A DNA stretch of 64,000 nucleotides from an uncultured Stomatobaculum sp. (GTDB lineage Bacteria > Bacillota > Clostridia > Lachnospirales > Lachnospiraceae): the NCBI RefSeq assembly GCF_937924975.1, contig NZ_CALEYG010000034.1, forward strand, positions 1 through 64,000, written 5' to 3'. A program made the position numbers and the translations under genes. The notes under the pieces were generated by a model, which saw only the letters and a list, made by a program, of their open reading frames with translations, was not told the DNA's origin and ran no database searches. Each line of letters opens with the position of its first letter. Positions within the stretch are counted from its first letter, which is position 1. Positions 50,606 to 59,508 of the stretch are shown here, piece after piece.

Positions 50606-50658
50606 TTCCCCATACGGGTTTGTGTCGTTGCCCGGCATTGCAGAGACAGGAGGATAAC

Positions 50659-51831
50659 ATGAACTACGCAGAGGAATCACTGAAAAAGCATTACGAGTGG
50701 AGGGGTAAGATCAAAGTTATCACGGACATTCCGGTCAAGACCTCGGAAGATTTATCGCTCGCTTATACGCCGGGTGTTGCTGAGCCTTGTCTGGAGATTC
50801 AGAAGGACGTGAACAAGTCCTATGAACTCACGAGACGCTGGAATCTGTGCGCGGTCGTGACAGACGGCACGGCGGTTCTGGGCCTCGGCGACATCGGCCC
50901 GGAGGCAGGCATGCCGGTCATGGAGGGCAAGTGTGTGCTCTTCAAGGCATTCGGCGATGTGGATGCATTCCCGCTCTGCATCAAGTCCAAGGACGTGGAC
51001 GAGATTGTCAATACGATTTACCTGCTCTCCGGTTCCTTCGGCGGTGTAAACCTCGAGGATATTGCGGCGCCGCGCTGCTTTGAAATCGAGCGGAAGCTGA
51101 AGGAGAAGTGCGATATTCCGATTTTCCACGACGACCAGCACGGCACGGCAATCGTGGTGCTCTCGGGTCTCATCAATGCATTGAAGGTGGTCGGCAAGGA
51201 CAAGGAGAAGGTTAAGGTCGTCGTGAACGGCCCGGGTAGCGCCGGCATTGCGGTCTCGAAGCTCTTGCTCTCCTACGGCTTTAAGAACCTGACACTCTGC
51301 AACCGCGAGGGCATCATGACCGAGAACTCGAAGGATCTCAACTGGGCGCAGAAGGAAATGCTCGAGGTCACAAACCTGGATCATAAGACCGGCACCCTGA
51401 AGGACGCACTGGTCGGCGCAGACATCTTCCTCGGCTTCTCCGGCCCGAACATGGTCACCGAAGAGATGGTGCGGAGCATGAACAAGGATGCTATCATCTT
51501 TGCCTGCGCAAACCCGACGCCGGAAATTTTCCCGGACGAGGCGAAGAAGGGCGGCGCAAAGGTCATCTCGACCGGCAGATCGGACTTCCCGAACCAGATC
51601 AACAACGTGCTCGTGTTCCCGGGTCTGTTCCGCGGTGCGTTCGATGTCCGCGCGAAGGACATCAACGAGGAGATGAAGATGGCGGCGGCGGTCGCAATCG
51701 CAAATCTGATTTCGGACGATGAAGTCAATGAGAACAATATCATCCCGAAGGCCTTCGATCCGCGCGTCAAGGAAGTGGTTGCAAAGGCTGTCGCGGATGC
51801 GGCAAGACGCACGGGCGTCGCGAGAATCTGA
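50659..51831 (+). CDS. NAD(P)-dependent malic enzyme
   Basis: 390-residue short-form malic enzyme that converts malate to pyruvate and CO2 with NAD(P)H formation. Marks: SLAYTPGVAEPC, GLGDIGPEAGMPVMEGK with the catalytic lysine, IPIFHDDQHGTAIVVLSGL for metal binding, and NGPGSAGIAVSKLL as the nucleotide fold. Cofactor preference cannot be judged by eye. CAGGAGG lies before ATG 50659. It precedes the fatty-acid cluster, to which it could supply NADPH or pyruvate. Confidence 0.92.
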   Translation: MNYAEESLKKHYEWRGKIKVITDIPVKTSEDLSLAYTPGVAEPCLEIQKDVNKSYELTRRWNLCAVVTDGTAVLGLGDIGPEAGMPVMEGKCVLFKAFGDVDAFPLCIKSKDVDEIVNTIYLLSGSFGGVNLEDIAAPRCFEIERKLKEKCDIPIFHDDQHGTAIVVLSGLINALKVVGKDKEKVKVVVNGPGSAGIAVSKLLLSYGFKNLTLCNREGIMTENSKDLNWAQKEMLEVTNLDHKTGTLKDALVGADIFLGFSGPNMVTEEMVRSMNKDAIIFACANPTPEIFPDEAKKGGAKVISTGRSDFPNQINNVLVFPGLFRGAFDVRAKDINEEMKMAAAVAIANLISDDEVNENNIIPKAFDPRVKEVVAKAVADAARRTGVARI

Positions 51832-51897
51832 GGCGGATGGCAACATTTTTCGCGGCAAAGGCAGGCAAACAGGGCAAGATAGAAAGAAGGATGTAAC

Positions 51898-52065
51898 ATG
51901 GCAAAACATACCATTCTGTACGGTTGCGGTCACATTGCGACGGCAGAGGTTGAGGGGAATGAATACGAACAGCAGGAGAAGCTCGACTACTTGAAAATTT
52001 GCGGACGTTGCCCCGCCTGCGAAAAAGCATACCGGAGCGCGCACCCGTCGCTTCAGAAAGCGTAA
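51898..52065 (+). CDS. 55-residue cysteine-rich mini-protein
   Basis: ATG 51898 with AGAAGGA upstream. The product begins MAKHTILYGCGHIATAEVEG and carries ICGRCPACEKAYRSA. Cys10 and His12 with the C-x2-C-x2-C set suggest a small zinc-binding or iron-binding knuckle. It lies between malic enzyme and fabH, 8 nt before fabH, so it is probably translated with the fatty-acid genes. Not recognised. Confidence 0.7.
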   Translation: MAKHTILYGCGHIATAEVEGNEYEQQEKLDYLKICGRCPACEKAYRSAHPSLQKA

Positions 52066-52073
52066 GGTGACGC

Positions 52074-53021
52074 ATGCAGCTCTGGATTTCCGGCACGGGT
52101 TCCGCCCTGCCGAAAAAAGTAGTGACGAATGATGATCTCGCAAAGATCATTGAGACGAGCGACGAGTGGATTTATTCCCGCACCGGCATACGGCAGCGGC
52201 ATGTCGCCGATGAGACGGAGAGCGTCGAGAGCCTCGGCAAGGAGGCTGCGGAGCGGGCTCTCGAAATGGCCGGCGTCCCCGCCGAGGAAATCGGCCTCAT
52301 CATCGTCGGCACCTGCACGGACGGCAATGTGACGCCGAGCGCAGCCTGCCGGATTCAGGCGGAAATCGGCGCGGTGAATGCGGTCGCCTTTGATATTAAC
52401 GCGGCCTGCTCGGGCTTTCTCTACTCGCTCCGGACGGCGGAAGGCCTCATGAAGACCGGACTGGCAAAGAAGGCGCTGGTAATCGGCGGCGACCTCGTGA
52501 CCCGCTATATCGACTGGCAGGACAGAACCACCTGCGTGCTTTTCGGCGACGCGGTCGGTGCAGTGGTGCTCGAAGCGACGGAGGATGAGACGAAGGGCGA
52601 TATCCTCGGCTCCGCGCTCGGCGCGGACGGCGTGAAGGGGCACAACCTCACCGGTCGTACGGACCCGGACAACCATTTCCTGCACATGAACGGGCAGGAA
52701 GTGTTCCGCTTTGCGGTTCGCACCGTGCCGCTCTGCATTGAGGAGGCACTGCAAAACGCGGGCGTCGACAAAAAGGATGTGAGCGCCTATGTGTTGCACC
52801 AGGCGAACTCCCGCATCATTGAGGCGGTCGCGAAGCACCTCGGCGAGCCGCTCGAAAAATTCCCGATGAACCTCTCGGATACGGCCAACACCTCGGCGGG
52901 CAGCATCCCGACCCTGTTTGACCGCCTGAACCGCGAGGGCAAGTTAAAACGGGGCGATATTCTGGTGCTCTCCGGTTTTGGCGGCGGTCTCACCTGGGGT
53001 GCGACCGTGATACGGTATTGA
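52074..53021 (+). CDS. fabH: Beta-ketoacyl-ACP synthase III (FabH)
   Basis: 315-residue initiating condensing enzyme of type II fatty-acid synthesis: it joins acetyl-CoA to malonyl-ACP. Catalytic triad Cys112 (FDINAACSGF), His in VLHQANSRI and Asn in DTANTSAGSI. C-terminal LSGFGGGLTWGA is standard. AAGGTG serves as ribosome site for ATG 52074. First fatty-acid gene of the cluster. Confidence 0.95.
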   Translation: MQLWISGTGSALPKKVVTNDDLAKIIETSDEWIYSRTGIRQRHVADETESVESLGKEAAERALEMAGVPAEEIGLIIVGTCTDGNVTPSAACRIQAEIGAVNAVAFDINAACSGFLYSLRTAEGLMKTGLAKKALVIGGDLVTRYIDWQDRTTCVLFGDAVGAVVLEATEDETKGDILGSALGADGVKGHNLTGRTDPDNHFLHMNGQEVFRFAVRTVPLCIEEALQNAGVDKKDVSAYVLHQANSRIIEAVAKHLGEPLEKFPMNLSDTANTSAGSIPTLFDRLNREGKLKRGDILVLSGFGGGLTWGATVIRY

Positions 53022-53075
53022 CGGATACGCTATTGACGTAGGGCAGAGAATCGGTTAAAAAAGTAGTGAACAATA

Positions 53076-53104
53076 TTGACAAAGCAATGACAAGTGTCAA
53101 TTAG
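53076..53104 (+). promoter_or_regulatory. Possible internal promoter and operator before acpP
   Basis: TTGACA (53076-53081) with a poor -10 17 nt downstream (AATTAG). A partly palindromic block AATGACA-AG-TGTCAAT at 53086-53101 covers the spacer and could be the operator of a fatty-acid regulator (FabT/FapR class), though it matches neither consensus well. Confidence 0.45.
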
Positions 53105-53128
53105 CTTGTCCCAGCAAAGGAGAATGAC

Positions 53129-53362
53129 ATGTTTGAAAAGGTAAAGCAGATGATCGCAGAGCAGCTCAGCGCAGACGAGAACAGCATCACCGAGGAGACT
53201 TCCTTCAAGGACGATCTCGGCGCGGATTCCCTGGATTTGTTCCAGCTCGTCATGGCAATGGAGGATGAGTTCAAGGTTGAGATTCCGAGCGAGGATCTTG
53301 AGAAGCTCAACACGGTCGGCGATGTCATGAAGTACCTGAAGGACAAGGGCGTCGAGGAATGA
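53129..53362 (+). CDS. acpP: Acyl carrier protein
   Basis: 77-residue acidic four-helix ACP carrying intermediates on a phosphopantetheine arm. The attachment serine is Ser34 in GADSLDL. AAAGGAG precedes ATG 53129. It overlaps fabK by 4 nt. Confidence 0.95.
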   Translation: MFEKVKQMIAEQLSADENSITEETSFKDDLGADSLDLFQLVMAMEDEFKVEIPSEDLEKLNTVGDVMKYLKDKGVEE

Positions 53363-54297
53363 ACACAAGAGTGACAGAGCTCCTCGGCATACGCTATCCC
53401 ATCATTCAGGGTGGGATGGCGTGGGTCGCCGAGCAGCATCTCGCGGCGGCGGTGAGTGAGGCAGGCGGCCTCGGCCTCATCGGCGGTGCGAGCGCGCCCG
53501 GAGAAGTGATTCGCGATATGCTCCGCGACGCAAAGCGCCTCACGGACGCACCGGTCGGCGTCAATGTCATGTTGATGTCGCCTCACGCGGACGATGTTGC
53601 GCGCGTTGTGATAGAAGAGGGCGTCAAGGTTGTGACGACCGGTGCCGGTATGCCGAGCAAATACATGGACGACTGGAAAAAGGCGGGCATCAAGGTCATT
53701 CCGGTGGTCGCTTCGGTCGCGCAGGCTCGCATCATGGAACGCCTCGGCGCGGATGCCGTGGTCGCGGAGGGCACGGAGTCCGGCGGTCACATCGGCGAGG
53801 CGACTACGATGACCCTGCTCCCGCAGGTCGTGGACGCCGTGAAGATTCCGGTCATCGGCGCGGGCGGCATTGCCGACGGCAGAGGCATGATGGCGGCTTT
53901 CATGCTCGGCGCATCGGGTGTGCAGATCGGCACGCGCTTTGTCGCGAGCACCGAGGCAGTCGTGAGCGAGGCCTATAAGAACCGCATTGTGAAGGCGAAG
54001 GATATTGACAGCACGGTGACGGGCAGAACCTACGGTCACCCGGTGCGCAGTCTCCGGAATGACATGACGCGCGAGTACACACGCCTTGAGGCAGAGGGCA
54101 AGAGCTTTGAAGAGCTCGAGTACCTGACTCTGGGTTCGCTTCGGAAGGCTGTGCAGGAGGGCGATGTGATTCGCGGCACGGTCATGGCAGGACAGATTGC
54201 GGGTCTCATTCAGGACATCAAGCCATGTCGGGAGATTATTGAGGACATGATGCGCGAGTGTCATGAGCTCGCGAGAAAGGCGGCGGACTTTGTCTAA
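53359..54297 (+). CDS. fabK: Enoyl-ACP reductase II (FabK)
   Basis: 312-residue FMN-dependent enoyl-ACP reductase that completes each elongation cycle. It belongs to the nitronate monooxygenase-like TIM-barrel family: YPIIQGGMAWVAEQHLAAAVSEAGGLGLIGG, then VVAEGTESGGHIGE and PVIGAGGIADGRG. No FabI is in the cluster, so FabK is likely the only reductase. FabK confers insensitivity to triclosan-type FabI inhibitors. Overlaps acpP (ATGA) and fabD (8 nt). Confidence 0.95.
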   Translation: MNTRVTELLGIRYPIIQGGMAWVAEQHLAAAVSEAGGLGLIGGASAPGEVIRDMLRDAKRLTDAPVGVNVMLMSPHADDVARVVIEEGVKVVTTGAGMPSKYMDDWKKAGIKVIPVVASVAQARIMERLGADAVVAEGTESGGHIGEATTMTLLPQVVDAVKIPVIGAGGIADGRGMMAAFMLGASGVQIGTRFVASTEAVVSEAYKNRIVKAKDIDSTVTGRTYGHPVRSLRNDMTREYTRLEAEGKSFEELEYLTLGSLRKAVQEGDVIRGTVMAGQIAGLIQDIKPCREIIEDMMRECHELARKAADFV

Positions 54298-55195
54298 GAA
54301 GGCATTTTTGTTTCCGGGACAGGGCGCACAGAAAATCGGCATGGGGCAGAGCTTTTACGAGGCCGATGCCGATGCGCGCGCGGTCTTCGAGGAGGCCTCG
54401 GAGATTCTCGGCTACGATATGAAGGCGCTCTGTTTTGAAGAAAACGAGAAGCTGAATTTGACGCAGTACACCCAGCCTGCGATGGTCACGACCGGCATTG
54501 CGATTCTGAAAGTGGTTGAAAAGCACGGTCTTACGCCGGACACGGCGGCAGGCTTAAGTCTCGGCGAGTACGAGGCTCTCTATGCGGCGGGCGCGCTCTC
54601 GGAGCGGGATGCCATTCGCGTGGTTGCGCGGCGCGGCGAACTCATGGAAGCGGCGGTCCCGGCCGGTATCGGCGCAATGGCGGCGGTGCTCGGCGCGGAG
54701 GCGGCGCTGATTGAGGAGACGCTTTCGGACATTCCGGAAGTCTGGATTGCCAATTACAACTGCCCGGGACAGATTGTCATTTCGGGGAAGAAAGAGGCGG
54801 TCGAAGCAGCGGCGGAGGCCCTCAAGGCGAGAGGCGTGAAGCGCGTGCTCATGCTGAATGTGAGCGGTCCCTTCCACTCCGGCCTTCTGAGAGAAGCCGG
54901 CGAGGAGCTCGGCAAGGTGCTTGCGGAGACAGAGATTCATCCGCTTCGCATTCCGTATTACGCGAATGTGACCGGCGACAAGGTCGAGGATGCGGCGAAG
55001 GTCAGAGCGCTTTTGACCGAACAGGTCTACAGTTCGGTGCGCTTTGAGCAGAGCATCCGCAATATGCTATCGGCGGGCGTGGATACCTTCTATGAGCTGG
55101 GTCCGGGCAAGACGCTCGCAGGCTTTGTGAAGAAGATTGACAGAGCGGCAACGGTCGTGAACATTGAGACCATGGAGGATCTTTCGAAGGTATGA
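54290..55195 (+). CDS. fabD: Malonyl-CoA:ACP transacylase (FabD)
   Basis: 301-residue transferase loading malonyl groups onto ACP. KKAFLFPGQGAQKIGMGQ at the N-terminus; the nucleophile is the serine of GLSLGEYEAL; the catalytic His is in GPFHSGLL; QIVISG and FYELGPGK follow. The start is TTG 54290 inside fabK (the longer frame to 54263 adds nine charged residues). It overlaps fabG by 4 nt. Confidence 0.94.
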   Translation: MSKKAFLFPGQGAQKIGMGQSFYEADADARAVFEEASEILGYDMKALCFEENEKLNLTQYTQPAMVTTGIAILKVVEKHGLTPDTAAGLSLGEYEALYAAGALSERDAIRVVARRGELMEAAVPAGIGAMAAVLGAEAALIEETLSDIPEVWIANYNCPGQIVISGKKEAVEAAAEALKARGVKRVLMLNVSGPFHSGLLREAGEELGKVLAETEIHPLRIPYYANVTGDKVEDAAKVRALLTEQVYSSVRFEQSIRNMLSAGVDTFYELGPGKTLAGFVKKIDRAATVVNIETMEDLSKV

Positions 55196-55938
55196 GCGAT
55201 TTGAGTGGTAAGGTAGCGCTGGTCACCGGCGCGTCGCGCGGCATCGGCAGAGCCATTGCCGTGCGCCTCGCCTCTCTCGGCGCTGTGGTGGCGTTAAACT
55301 ACAACGGCTCCGAGGCAAAGGCCGAGGAAGTGCGAGCGGAAATCGAAGCGGCGGGCGGCAAGGCATTTTTGATTCAGGCGAATGTGAGCGAGGAGGCGGA
55401 TGTGCTCCGCATGTTCGAGGAAGTGCTATCGAAAGAGAACCGGATTGACATTCTCGTGAACAATGCCGGCATCACCCGCGACGGTCTCCTGATTGGCATG
55501 AAGGAGGCGCAGTTTGACGAGGTCTTAAAGACCAATCTCTACGGCGCTTATTTCTGTATGCAGCAGGCGGCAAAGAAGATGCTCCGTCAGAAGAGCGGTC
55601 GCATTGTCAACATTTCCTCCTACTCGGGGCTTCACGGCAACGCGGGACAGATGAATTACGCGGCGGCAAAGGCAGGCCTTGTCGGCATGACCAAGACCGC
55701 GGCGCGTGAGCTCGGTAGCAGAGGCATCACCGTCAATGCGGTGGCACCGGGCTTTATTGACACCGACATGACGGCGGTGCTCAGTGACAAATCAAAAGAG
55801 GCAATTCTCTCGGGCGTTCCGCTGGGGCGCATGGGCAGCGCGGACGATGTGGCAGCAGCCGTCGCTTTCCTTGCGGGAGACGAGGCTTCCTATATTACCG
55901 GACAGGTTCTGTCCGTTGACGGCGGACTCTCTATTTAA
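55192..55938 (+). CDS. fabG: 3-oxoacyl-ACP reductase (FabG)
   Basis: 248-residue NADPH-dependent SDR that reduces 3-ketoacyl-ACP. Cofactor motif TGASRGIGRA, NNAG (ILVNNAGITRDG), and the catalytic Ser-Tyr-Lys set in ISSYSGLHGNAGQMNYAAAKAG. The tail GQVLSVDGGLSI is typical. ATGA overlap with fabD shows coupling. Confidence 0.95.
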   Translation: MSDLSGKVALVTGASRGIGRAIAVRLASLGAVVALNYNGSEAKAEEVRAEIEAAGGKAFLIQANVSEEADVLRMFEEVLSKENRIDILVNNAGITRDGLLIGMKEAQFDEVLKTNLYGAYFCMQQAAKKMLRQKSGRIVNISSYSGLHGNAGQMNYAAAKAGLVGMTKTAARELGSRGITVNAVAPGFIDTDMTAVLSDKSKEAILSGVPLGRMGSADDVAAAVAFLAGDEASYITGQVLSVDGGLSI

Positions 55939-55994
55939 GAGTTTCCGCCGTTCTTTGAAACCAGGCAACGCGGCTTTGCAGGAGAACGCAATAC

Positions 55995-57236
55995 ATGGAA
56001 AAGAGAAGAGTGGTTGTGACCGGACTCGGCGCTGTGACGGCAATCGGCATCGGCGCGGAGGCGTTTTGGAACTCGCTGAAAGCGGGGCAGGTCGGAATTG
56101 ACCGCATCACCCAGTTCGACACGGAGAAGTTCAAAGTGAAACTTGCCGCCGAAGTCAAGGACTTCAAGGCGGCAGATTTTATGGACGTGAAATCGGCGCG
56201 CCGCATGGAGCGTTTTTCGCAGTTTGCCGTCGCGGCGGCAAAAGAGGCGCTTGCGGACAGCGGCCTGGATCTCACGAAAGAAGATCCCTATATGGCGGGC
56301 TGCGCAATCGGTTCGGGCATCGGCTCTCTGCAGTCGGTGGAGCGCGAGTATAACCGCATGGTTACCAAGGGGCCGAACATGGTCAATCCGCTGTTTGTCC
56401 CGATGATGATCAGCAACATGGCGGCGGGCAATGTCGCAATCCAGTGCGGGCTGAAGGGCAAGAACATCAACATTGTGACGGCCTGTGCTTCCGGCACACA
56501 TAACGTGGGCGAGGCGTTCCGCACGATCGCGCACGGCGATGCGGACATCATGCTCGCGGGCGGCACGGAGGCCTGCATCACACCGATCGGTGTGGCGGGT
56601 TTCATGCAGCTCACGGCGCTCAGCACTTCGGAGGACCCGAAGCGCGCTTCGATTCCGTTTGACAAGGAGCGGAACGGCTTCGTAATCGGCGAGGGCGCGG
56701 GCATTCTGGTGCTCGAGGAACTGGAGCACGCCCTGAAGCGCGGTGCGAAGATTTATGCCGAGATGGCGGGCTACGGCGCGACCTGTGACGCAAACCATAT
56801 CACATCTCCGCTCGAGGACGGCTCGGGTGCGGCCGAGGCAATGCGCTTTGCGCTCCGCGATGCGGGTCTCAAGCCGGAGGACATCGACTATATCAACGCG
56901 CACGGCACATCCACGCACTTAAACGATCTCTCGGAGACGATTGCAATCCGGAGCGCGTTCGGCGCGGCGGCCGATAAGCTCGCGGTCAGCTCCACAAAGT
57001 CGATGATCGGTCACCTGCTCGGCGCGGCGGGCGGCGTCGAGGCCGTGGTGCTCGCAAAGAGCGTGCAGGAGGACTTTGTCCATGAGACTGCAGGTCTCGC
57101 GGTCGATGATCCCGAGTGCGACCTCGACTATGTGAAGGGCAAGGGGCGTTCCATGCAGGTGCGCGCGGCGCTCAGCAACTCGCTCGGCTTCGGCGGTCAC
57201 AATGCGTCTATCATCATGAGAAAGTACGAGGCGTGA
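55995..57236 (+). CDS. fabF: Beta-ketoacyl-ACP synthase II (FabF)
   Basis: 413-residue elongating condensing enzyme. Active-site Cys in VTACASGTHNVG, His residues in NAHGTSTHLND and STKSMIGHLLGAAGG, and the C-terminal GFGGHNAS. GGAG lies 9 nt before ATG 55995. fabZ begins one base after its stop; accB, often found between these genes, is absent. Confidence 0.95.
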   Translation: MEKRRVVVTGLGAVTAIGIGAEAFWNSLKAGQVGIDRITQFDTEKFKVKLAAEVKDFKAADFMDVKSARRMERFSQFAVAAAKEALADSGLDLTKEDPYMAGCAIGSGIGSLQSVEREYNRMVTKGPNMVNPLFVPMMISNMAAGNVAIQCGLKGKNINIVTACASGTHNVGEAFRTIAHGDADIMLAGGTEACITPIGVAGFMQLTALSTSEDPKRASIPFDKERNGFVIGEGAGILVLEELEHALKRGAKIYAEMAGYGATCDANHITSPLEDGSGAAEAMRFALRDAGLKPEDIDYINAHGTSTHLNDLSETIAIRSAFGAAADKLAVSSTKSMIGHLLGAAGGVEAVVLAKSVQEDFVHETAGLAVDDPECDLDYVKGKGRSMQVRAALSNSLGFGGHNASIIMRKYEA

Positions 57237-57237
57237 C

Positions 57238-57672
57238 ATGCAGGTAAAGCTTGGCATCCAAGAAATCGAGAAGATACTGCCGCACCGGCATCCGTTTCTG
57301 CTGATCGACTGCATCACGGAACTGGAGCCCGGCGTGCGCGCCGAGGGCTATAAGGCAGTGAGTTTTGACGAATCTTACTTCCGGGGACACTTTCCGGGAG
57401 AACCGGTCATGCCGGGCGTCCTGATTATCGAGGCACTCGCGCAGACCGGTGCGGTTGCGATTCTCTCGCAGGAAGAAAATGCGGGGAAGACAGCCTACTT
57501 CGGCGCGGTGGACCACGCGCGCTTTCGGCGGAAAGTCGTGCCGGGCGACCGGCTGAGACTCGTCTGTGAAATTGAGAAGGTGAAGGGGCCTGTCGGCAAA
57601 GGCAAGGCGACGGCATACGTAGAGGATGAGAAGGCGGTGGAAGCAGAACTCACCTTTATCCTCGGAAAGTGA
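57238..57672 (+). CDS. fabZ: 3-hydroxyacyl-ACP dehydratase (FabZ)
   Basis: 144-residue hotdog-fold dehydratase. Catalytic His in LPHRHPFLLID and GHFPGEPVMPGVLIIEALAQ with the catalytic Glu. As FabA/FabM are not seen here, the source of unsaturated acids is unclear from this window. It ends 10 nt before accDA. Confidence 0.95.
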   Translation: MQVKLGIQEIEKILPHRHPFLLIDCITELEPGVRAEGYKAVSFDESYFRGHFPGEPVMPGVLIIEALAQTGAVAILSQEENAGKTAYFGAVDHARFRRKVVPGDRLRLVCEIEKVKGPVGKGKATAYVEDEKAVEAELTFILGK

Positions 57673-57682
57673 CAGGGGAAAA

Positions 57683-59497
57683 ATGCGCATCGATTTTTTC
57701 AAGCGAAATACGACGGAAGCAGAACCGGAAGTAAAGCAGTGGAAGTGCAAAAAGTGCGGTGCGGTGCACAGCGTGCAGGAAGTGCGGGCCAATGACTTTG
57801 CCTGCCCGAGTTGCGGCACGCTGGTCCGCATTCATGCGAAGCGCAGAATCAAGCTGCTCGCGGATCCCGGCAGTTTCGAGGAGTGGAATCAGGAACTCCC
57901 GGTCGTGAACCCGCTCGATTTCCCGGACTACGAGCAGAAGCTCTGGGAAGTCAAGGAGACTACGGGCCTCAATGAGGCGGTCGTGACCGGAAAAATTACG
58001 ATCGACGGCATTCCGGTCGCGATCGGTGTCTGCGACGCGCGCTTTTTGATGAGCTCGATGGGCCACAACCTGGGCGAAAAAATTGCGCGCATGGCAGAGC
58101 GCGCCGCGGAGGAAAAGCTCCCGGTGATTCTCTACGCCTGCTCGGGCGGCGCAAGAATGCAGGAGGGCATCATCTCCCTCATGCAGATGGTCAAGACCTC
58201 GGAGGCACTCGGCAGACTGCAGGAGAGCGGCCAACTCTTCATCTCGGTGCTGACCGATCCGACCATGGGCGGTGTGACCGCAAGTTACGCGATGCTCGGC
58301 GACATTATTCTCGCGGAGCCGGGCGCACTGATCGGCTTCACCGGTGCCCGCGTGATTCAGCAGACCATAGGCGGCAAGCTTCCGGAGGGCTTCCAGCGCT
58401 CGGAGTTTCTCTTAAAGCACGGCTTCACGGATGCGATTGTGCCGCGGCGCGACCAGAGAGCCGTGCTTGCACACATTCTGCGTCTCCATGTGCGCGGTGC
58501 TGCCGAGCTCTCGGCGGAAGAGGCGGTGGAAGCCGTTGAATTTGAGACGACCGAGCATGTCAACGAGGGAACGGCGGCGGAAGTGAAGGCGCAGAAGGCG
58601 CCGGGATTTCTGCAGGCGGCGGCTTCGGCCATTCAGAATCTGCAGCGCTTCGCGCTCGGACAGAGAGAGGAAGAGAGCGACGAAGCGGCGCGCACGGATC
58701 TGCCCGCGGACACGGTGCGGAGCGCCTGGGAGACAGTCAAACTGTCCCGCGCAAAGGACAGAGCGCACGCGAAGGATTACATCGACGCGCTGTTTCCGGA
58801 CTTTATGGAACTCCACGGCGACCGCTGCTTCGGGGACGATGAGGCCGTAATCGGCGGTATCGCTTCGTTCCACGGCATTCCGGTCACGGTGATCGGCATT
58901 CAGAAGGGCAGAGATTTCCTCGAGAACAAGAGAAGAAACTTCGCAATGCCGAATCCCGAGGGCTACCGGAAGGCACTTCGCCTCATGAAACAGGCCGAGC
59001 GCTTCAAACGCCCCGTCATCTGCTTTGTGGACACGCCGGGTGCCTACTGCGGCATCGGCGCGGAGGAAAGAGGTCAGGGCCAGGCGATTGCCGAGAATCT
59101 GCAGAAGATGGCAGCGCTGAAGACCCCGATTCTCTCGATTATCATCGGCGAGGGTTCGAGCGGCGGCGCACTCGGCGTCGCGACGGCAAACGAAGTCTGG
59201 ATGATGGAGAATGCGGTCTACTCGATTTTGTCGCCGGAGGGCTTTGCCGCGATTCTGTATCGCGACGGCAAGCAGGCAGAGCGCGCCGCGGAAAATATGC
59301 GCCTGACTTCCAGGGATCTTCTGGAGCTCGGCGTCATCGAAAAGATTATCCCGGAGAAAGAACCGGCGACCTTTGAAAATATCCGCGACATCGCGCGGGA
59401 ACTGGAACCCGAGCTTCTCGACTTTATCGGCCGCTACGGCGCAATGAGTCGCGAGGAACTCGCAAACCAGCGCTACGAACGCTTCCGGAAGTTCTGA
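57683..59497 (+). CDS. accDA: Acetyl-CoA carboxylase carboxyltransferase, fused beta and alpha (AccDA)
   Basis: 604-residue fusion of the two carboxyltransferase subunits that move CO2 from carboxybiotin to acetyl-CoA. The AccD part (1-290) begins with a four-cysteine zinc ribbon (CKKCGAVHS and CPSCG) and carries GGARMQEGIISLMQM. A spacer of about 50 residues leads to the AccA part (about 340-604) with FVDTPGAYCGIGAEERGQ. The fusion is known in Firmicutes. The start ATG 57683 follows CAGGGG. The biotin carrier (accB) and biotin carboxylase (accC) are not in this cluster. Confidence 0.95.
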   Translation: MRIDFFKRNTTEAEPEVKQWKCKKCGAVHSVQEVRANDFACPSCGTLVRIHAKRRIKLLADPGSFEEWNQELPVVNPLDFPDYEQKLWEVKETTGLNEAVVTGKITIDGIPVAIGVCDARFLMSSMGHNLGEKIARMAERAAEEKLPVILYACSGGARMQEGIISLMQMVKTSEALGRLQESGQLFISVLTDPTMGGVTASYAMLGDIILAEPGALIGFTGARVIQQTIGGKLPEGFQRSEFLLKHGFTDAIVPRRDQRAVLAHILRLHVRGAAELSAEEAVEAVEFETTEHVNEGTAAEVKAQKAPGFLQAAASAIQNLQRFALGQREEESDEAARTDLPADTVRSAWETVKLSRAKDRAHAKDYIDALFPDFMELHGDRCFGDDEAVIGGIASFHGIPVTVIGIQKGRDFLENKRRNFAMPNPEGYRKALRLMKQAERFKRPVICFVDTPGAYCGIGAEERGQGQAIAENLQKMAALKTPILSIIIGEGSSGGALGVATANEVWMMENAVYSILSPEGFAAILYRDGKQAERAAENMRLTSRDLLELGVIEKIIPEKEPATFENIRDIARELEPELLDFIGRYGAMSREELANQRYERFRKF

Positions 59498-59508
59498 GGA
59501 GGTTCTGC

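Noticed and set aside
50752..52143. 463-codon open frame antisense to malic enzyme and fabH
   Set aside because: Shadow of two clear genes; Arg/His-rich translation without domains.
53101..54342. 413-codon open frame antisense to acpP-fabK
   Set aside because: Shadow of overlapping essential genes.
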